From NCBI GenBank assembly GCA_010909165.1, contig VJWM01000108.1:868001-932000 (forward strand): 64,000 bases of DNA, given 5' to 3'. The DNA is from Anthoceros angustus (Eukaryota > Streptophyta > Anthocerotopsida > Anthocerotales > Anthocerotaceae). Every line of letters starts with the position of its first letter. Position 1 is the first letter of the stretch. Shown one piece after another: positions 62,262 to 64,000 of this stretch. Both the position numbers and the translations under genes were made by a program. The notes beneath the pieces were generated by a model. It worked only from the letters and a program-made list of their open reading frames with translations. It did not search any database and had not been told where the DNA came from.

Positions 62262-63110
62262 TGATGCCTCAATTCACTGGTCACAGCTCAACCCCAGATT
62301 TGGTTGATTTTCGGCAGAGGAGGAGAACATCCAACTGGGATGGGTGTATGGCCGCCAATGGGCCTACACCAATTTGGAATTGATTGAGGAGTGTTACATC
62401 AACCTCCATCAATCGGAAGCGCCTGCCGCACTAAGAGAATGCTGATCCGCCGGATTCAAGTATTCGGCAGTGTATGGAAGACCGAGGAGGAGAGCTCGAA
62501 TTGCTCTCTCGAAAGGTCGAATGGAGGAAGAGGACTCTCCGACATCCCGCAGAGTTCCTCGACATGATGGATGGAGGAGTGAAAGCCCACGCCAAGAATG
62601 GCTGGAAGACCGAGAGCATCAAGGAGTCAAGTGGAGGCTCTTCGCAAAGATTGTGCTGGGGTTGGTAAATTACCAACGCACTTTATTTCAAAGACCAACT
62701 TCCTCCAATTTTTGTGGAAGATTTCCATGGGAGCCAAGCCGATTGGGGACTATCATGTATGAGGCCTACATCCACCATCGAGAGAAGCTCCTCAAGCCAA
62801 ATTCGTGGATGAGGAAGGGCCAAGGCTCGCTACCTTAGCACCTATTTGGTGCATTTATGGGAAACCGAGGACTTCTCACAAGCAAGGAGCTTGAAGATGC
62901 ATGGCATCCCTTTGAGGTCATCCACCTCCACCGAGGTTGGAAAGGCCTTTGCCTTTGCATCAGGAAGACGGTGGGAGGTCGACTCCACAAGCATGCTAGA
63001 AGCAAGAGGAGAAGATGCGAGGCAACAAGGTTGCCGGAGTGGGAATCCTTTCCCCACAGAGCAAGGAGAGAAGGTGAACCGCCGAGAAGGCCGAATGGTG
63101 GTCTATGAGA
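62262..63110 (+). pseudogene. LTR-borne ORF, copy 3, frameshifted
   Basis: Starts with ATGCCTCAATTC like copy 1 but loses frame within 40 codons. A 122-codon frame (62,470-62,838) keeps REHQGVKWRLFAKIVLGLVN, YQRTLFQRPTSSNF, TIMYEAYIHHREKLLKPNSW in one reading, which shows that these segments belong together. SKELEDAWHPFEVIHLHRGW follows in another frame. Confidence 0.5.
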
Positions 63111-63663
63111 GAAGGACCACAGGAGGGGTGATGCCCCAGAGTGGGGAGTCCCCACCATCTCCTTTGTGCCTACGAGAGAGGCACCCCACGACTACCCTGT
63201 AGGGAGGCGCCACCCAAGGGGTGGGCAGCATCAGGTAGGCGCCACCACCATGGTAGGTAGGCACTACCACGGGGAGCACCACCAGTAGGCGGTGCACCCC
63301 ACGCGCCAGCACCAGCTGGAAGGGAAGGAGAAGCAGAGCGCGAGCGGCGCCGAGGCCACCATCTCCGCTACCGGGTGGGAGAGCGGATGGAGCGACAAGG
63401 AAGGGACCCGCCGATGGCCCGAAGGTGGAGAGCTGGAAATTTCAAAGAAGAAGAGAGGGGTGGAATTAGGACCCCTAGGAGAATTGCCGGGAGCTTGTGA
63501 AGCACTCACCGTGGATTTGAAGGGGCTAGGGACCTAGCAGCCTCCTTGTGGGCATGCCAAGAGGAAGTGAAATCTCAAGACATGGCCGGAAGGAAAAGGC
63601 AAGGGAAGGAGCCGCCAGCAAGGCCTCGCGAGGAGGAAAGGAAAAGAAGGTGGAGCCGCGCCA

Positions 63664-64000
63664 GTGAGGGGTGAGGTGATGCCTCAATTCACTTGCTTTG
63701 CAGCTCAACCCCGAGATTTGGTTGATTTTCGGGCGGAGGAGGAGAACATCCAACTAGGATGGGTGTATGGCCGCCAATGGGCCTACACCAATTTGGAATT
63801 GATTGAGGAGTGTTACATCAACCTCCATCAATCGGAAGCGCCTGCCGCACTACCGGAGAGGAATGCGAACGATCCCGCTTGGACCCAAGTATTCGGCAGT
63901 GTATGGAAGACCGGAGGAAGAGAGCTCGAATTGCTCTCGAAAGGTCGGAGGAAGAGGACAGCCTCGACATCCCGCAGGAGTTCCTTGACATGATGGATGG
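63664..64000 (+). pseudogene. LTR-borne ORF, copy 4 (best N-terminus, cut by window edge)
   Basis: 109 codons open from 63,664, with ATGCCTCAATTC at 63,679 as the likely start because it is shared by three copies. Reads MPQFTCFAAQPRDLVDF, ENIQLGWVYGRQWAYTNLEL, EECYINLHQSEAPAALPER, then DPAWTQVFGSVWKTGGRELE and LLSKGRRKR. This shows that the apparently separate frames of copy 1 join into one N-terminal domain. No family recognised. Confidence 0.5.

Larger units (their letters stand above)
43931..64000 (+). mobile_element. Ty3/gypsy LTR retrotransposon with very long LTRs, plus strand, right end outside window
   Basis: Order: 5' LTR (43,931-50,618), PBS, gag, protease, RT, RNase H, integrase, PPT, 3' LTR (from 61,238). 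The order PR-RT-RH-INT defines Ty3/gypsy. LTRs start TGTGGAACG / TGTGAACG, and the 5' LTR ends CCACA. The visible span is over 20 kb with an internal region of 10.6 kb, which is inflated by tandem duplications of 2,211, 1,549 and 249 bp. It is inserted in the satellite after CACCCACCTTGC, so CTTGC (43,926-43,930) should be its target duplication. All frames carry small indels, so the copy appears non-autonomous unless these are sequencing errors. Large LTRs recall Ogre/Tat-type plant elements, but lineage needs a tree. Confidence 0.9.
61238..64000 (+). mobile_element. 3' LTR, left 2.76 kb (continues past window)
   Basis: TGTGAACG-AAAAGTTTGGGCAACC and what follows match the 5' LTR from 43,931 with many small indels. 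It keeps the TATATATGCTCACC stretch, the purine-rich module and the LTR-borne ORF. It lacks the 206-bp and 1,197-bp duplications of the 5' LTR and instead has its own 1,411-bp one. Not enough is visible to find its end. Confidence 0.9.
62187..64000 (+). repeat. 1,411-bp tandem duplication in the 3' LTR (second copy truncated)
   Basis: GGCAAGGGAAGGAGCC at 62,187 recurs at 63,598, after which the sequence repeats 62,200 onward. The join is at GGAA(A)AGGCA, a short sequence common to both donor sites. Confidence 0.88.

Noticed and set aside
61238-64000. An extra gene between integrase and the 3' LTR
   Set aside because: The polypurine tract at 61,224 and the match to 43,931 onward show that this is already the 3' LTR.

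Overview
The window looks like nuclear DNA from a land plant. It has the C-terminal end of a pentatricopeptide-repeat (PPR) protein at the left edge, a large tandem satellite, and long-LTR Ty3/gypsy retrotransposon sequence. The retroelement reads like families I associate with non-flowering plants (FLDDF in the reverse transcriptase), but the lineage is only a guess. No intact cellular gene is present in full.

Layout: 1-387 PPR fragment; 388-1,720 gene-poor DNA with a perfect hairpin and a five-copy 52-bp minisatellite; 1,721-38,099 a tandem array with a basic unit of about 2.92 kb. The array holds twelve phases (U1-U12), several with internal partial duplications or deletions of 0.13-1.24 kb. 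Most of these break at short microhomologies. Neighbouring units share private variants, so the array grew by local duplication.

The array is then interrupted twice within one unit. First comes a solo LTR in minus orientation (38,100-43,748), which starts TG, ends CA and is flanked by the 5-bp target duplication ATAGG. The satellite resumes exactly where it stopped, for 182 bp (43,749-43,930), with a patched middle. Second comes a plus-strand Ty3/gypsy element: 5' LTR 43,931-50,618 (about 6.7 kb), primer-binding site at 50,623, gag, protease, reverse transcriptase, RNase H, integrase, polypurine tract at 61,224, and a 3' LTR from 61,238 that runs off the right edge. Inside the element, protease/RT and RT/RNase H are tandemly duplicated, so there are two protease, three RT and two RNase H copies. 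Each LTR also has its own tandem duplication.

The long LTR carries a coding-looking region of its own that is not gag or pol: an N-terminal folded part and a C-terminal charged coiled-coil part. It is the best candidate here for something undescribed. Every retroelement frame is broken by small indels. In the satellite, where many near-identical copies can be compared, differences cluster at short C+G-rich sites (CG, CAG, CTG, CCG) while AT-rich stretches are nearly invariant. This resembles base-calling error at methylated cytosines, so part of the apparent pseudogenisation may be technical.
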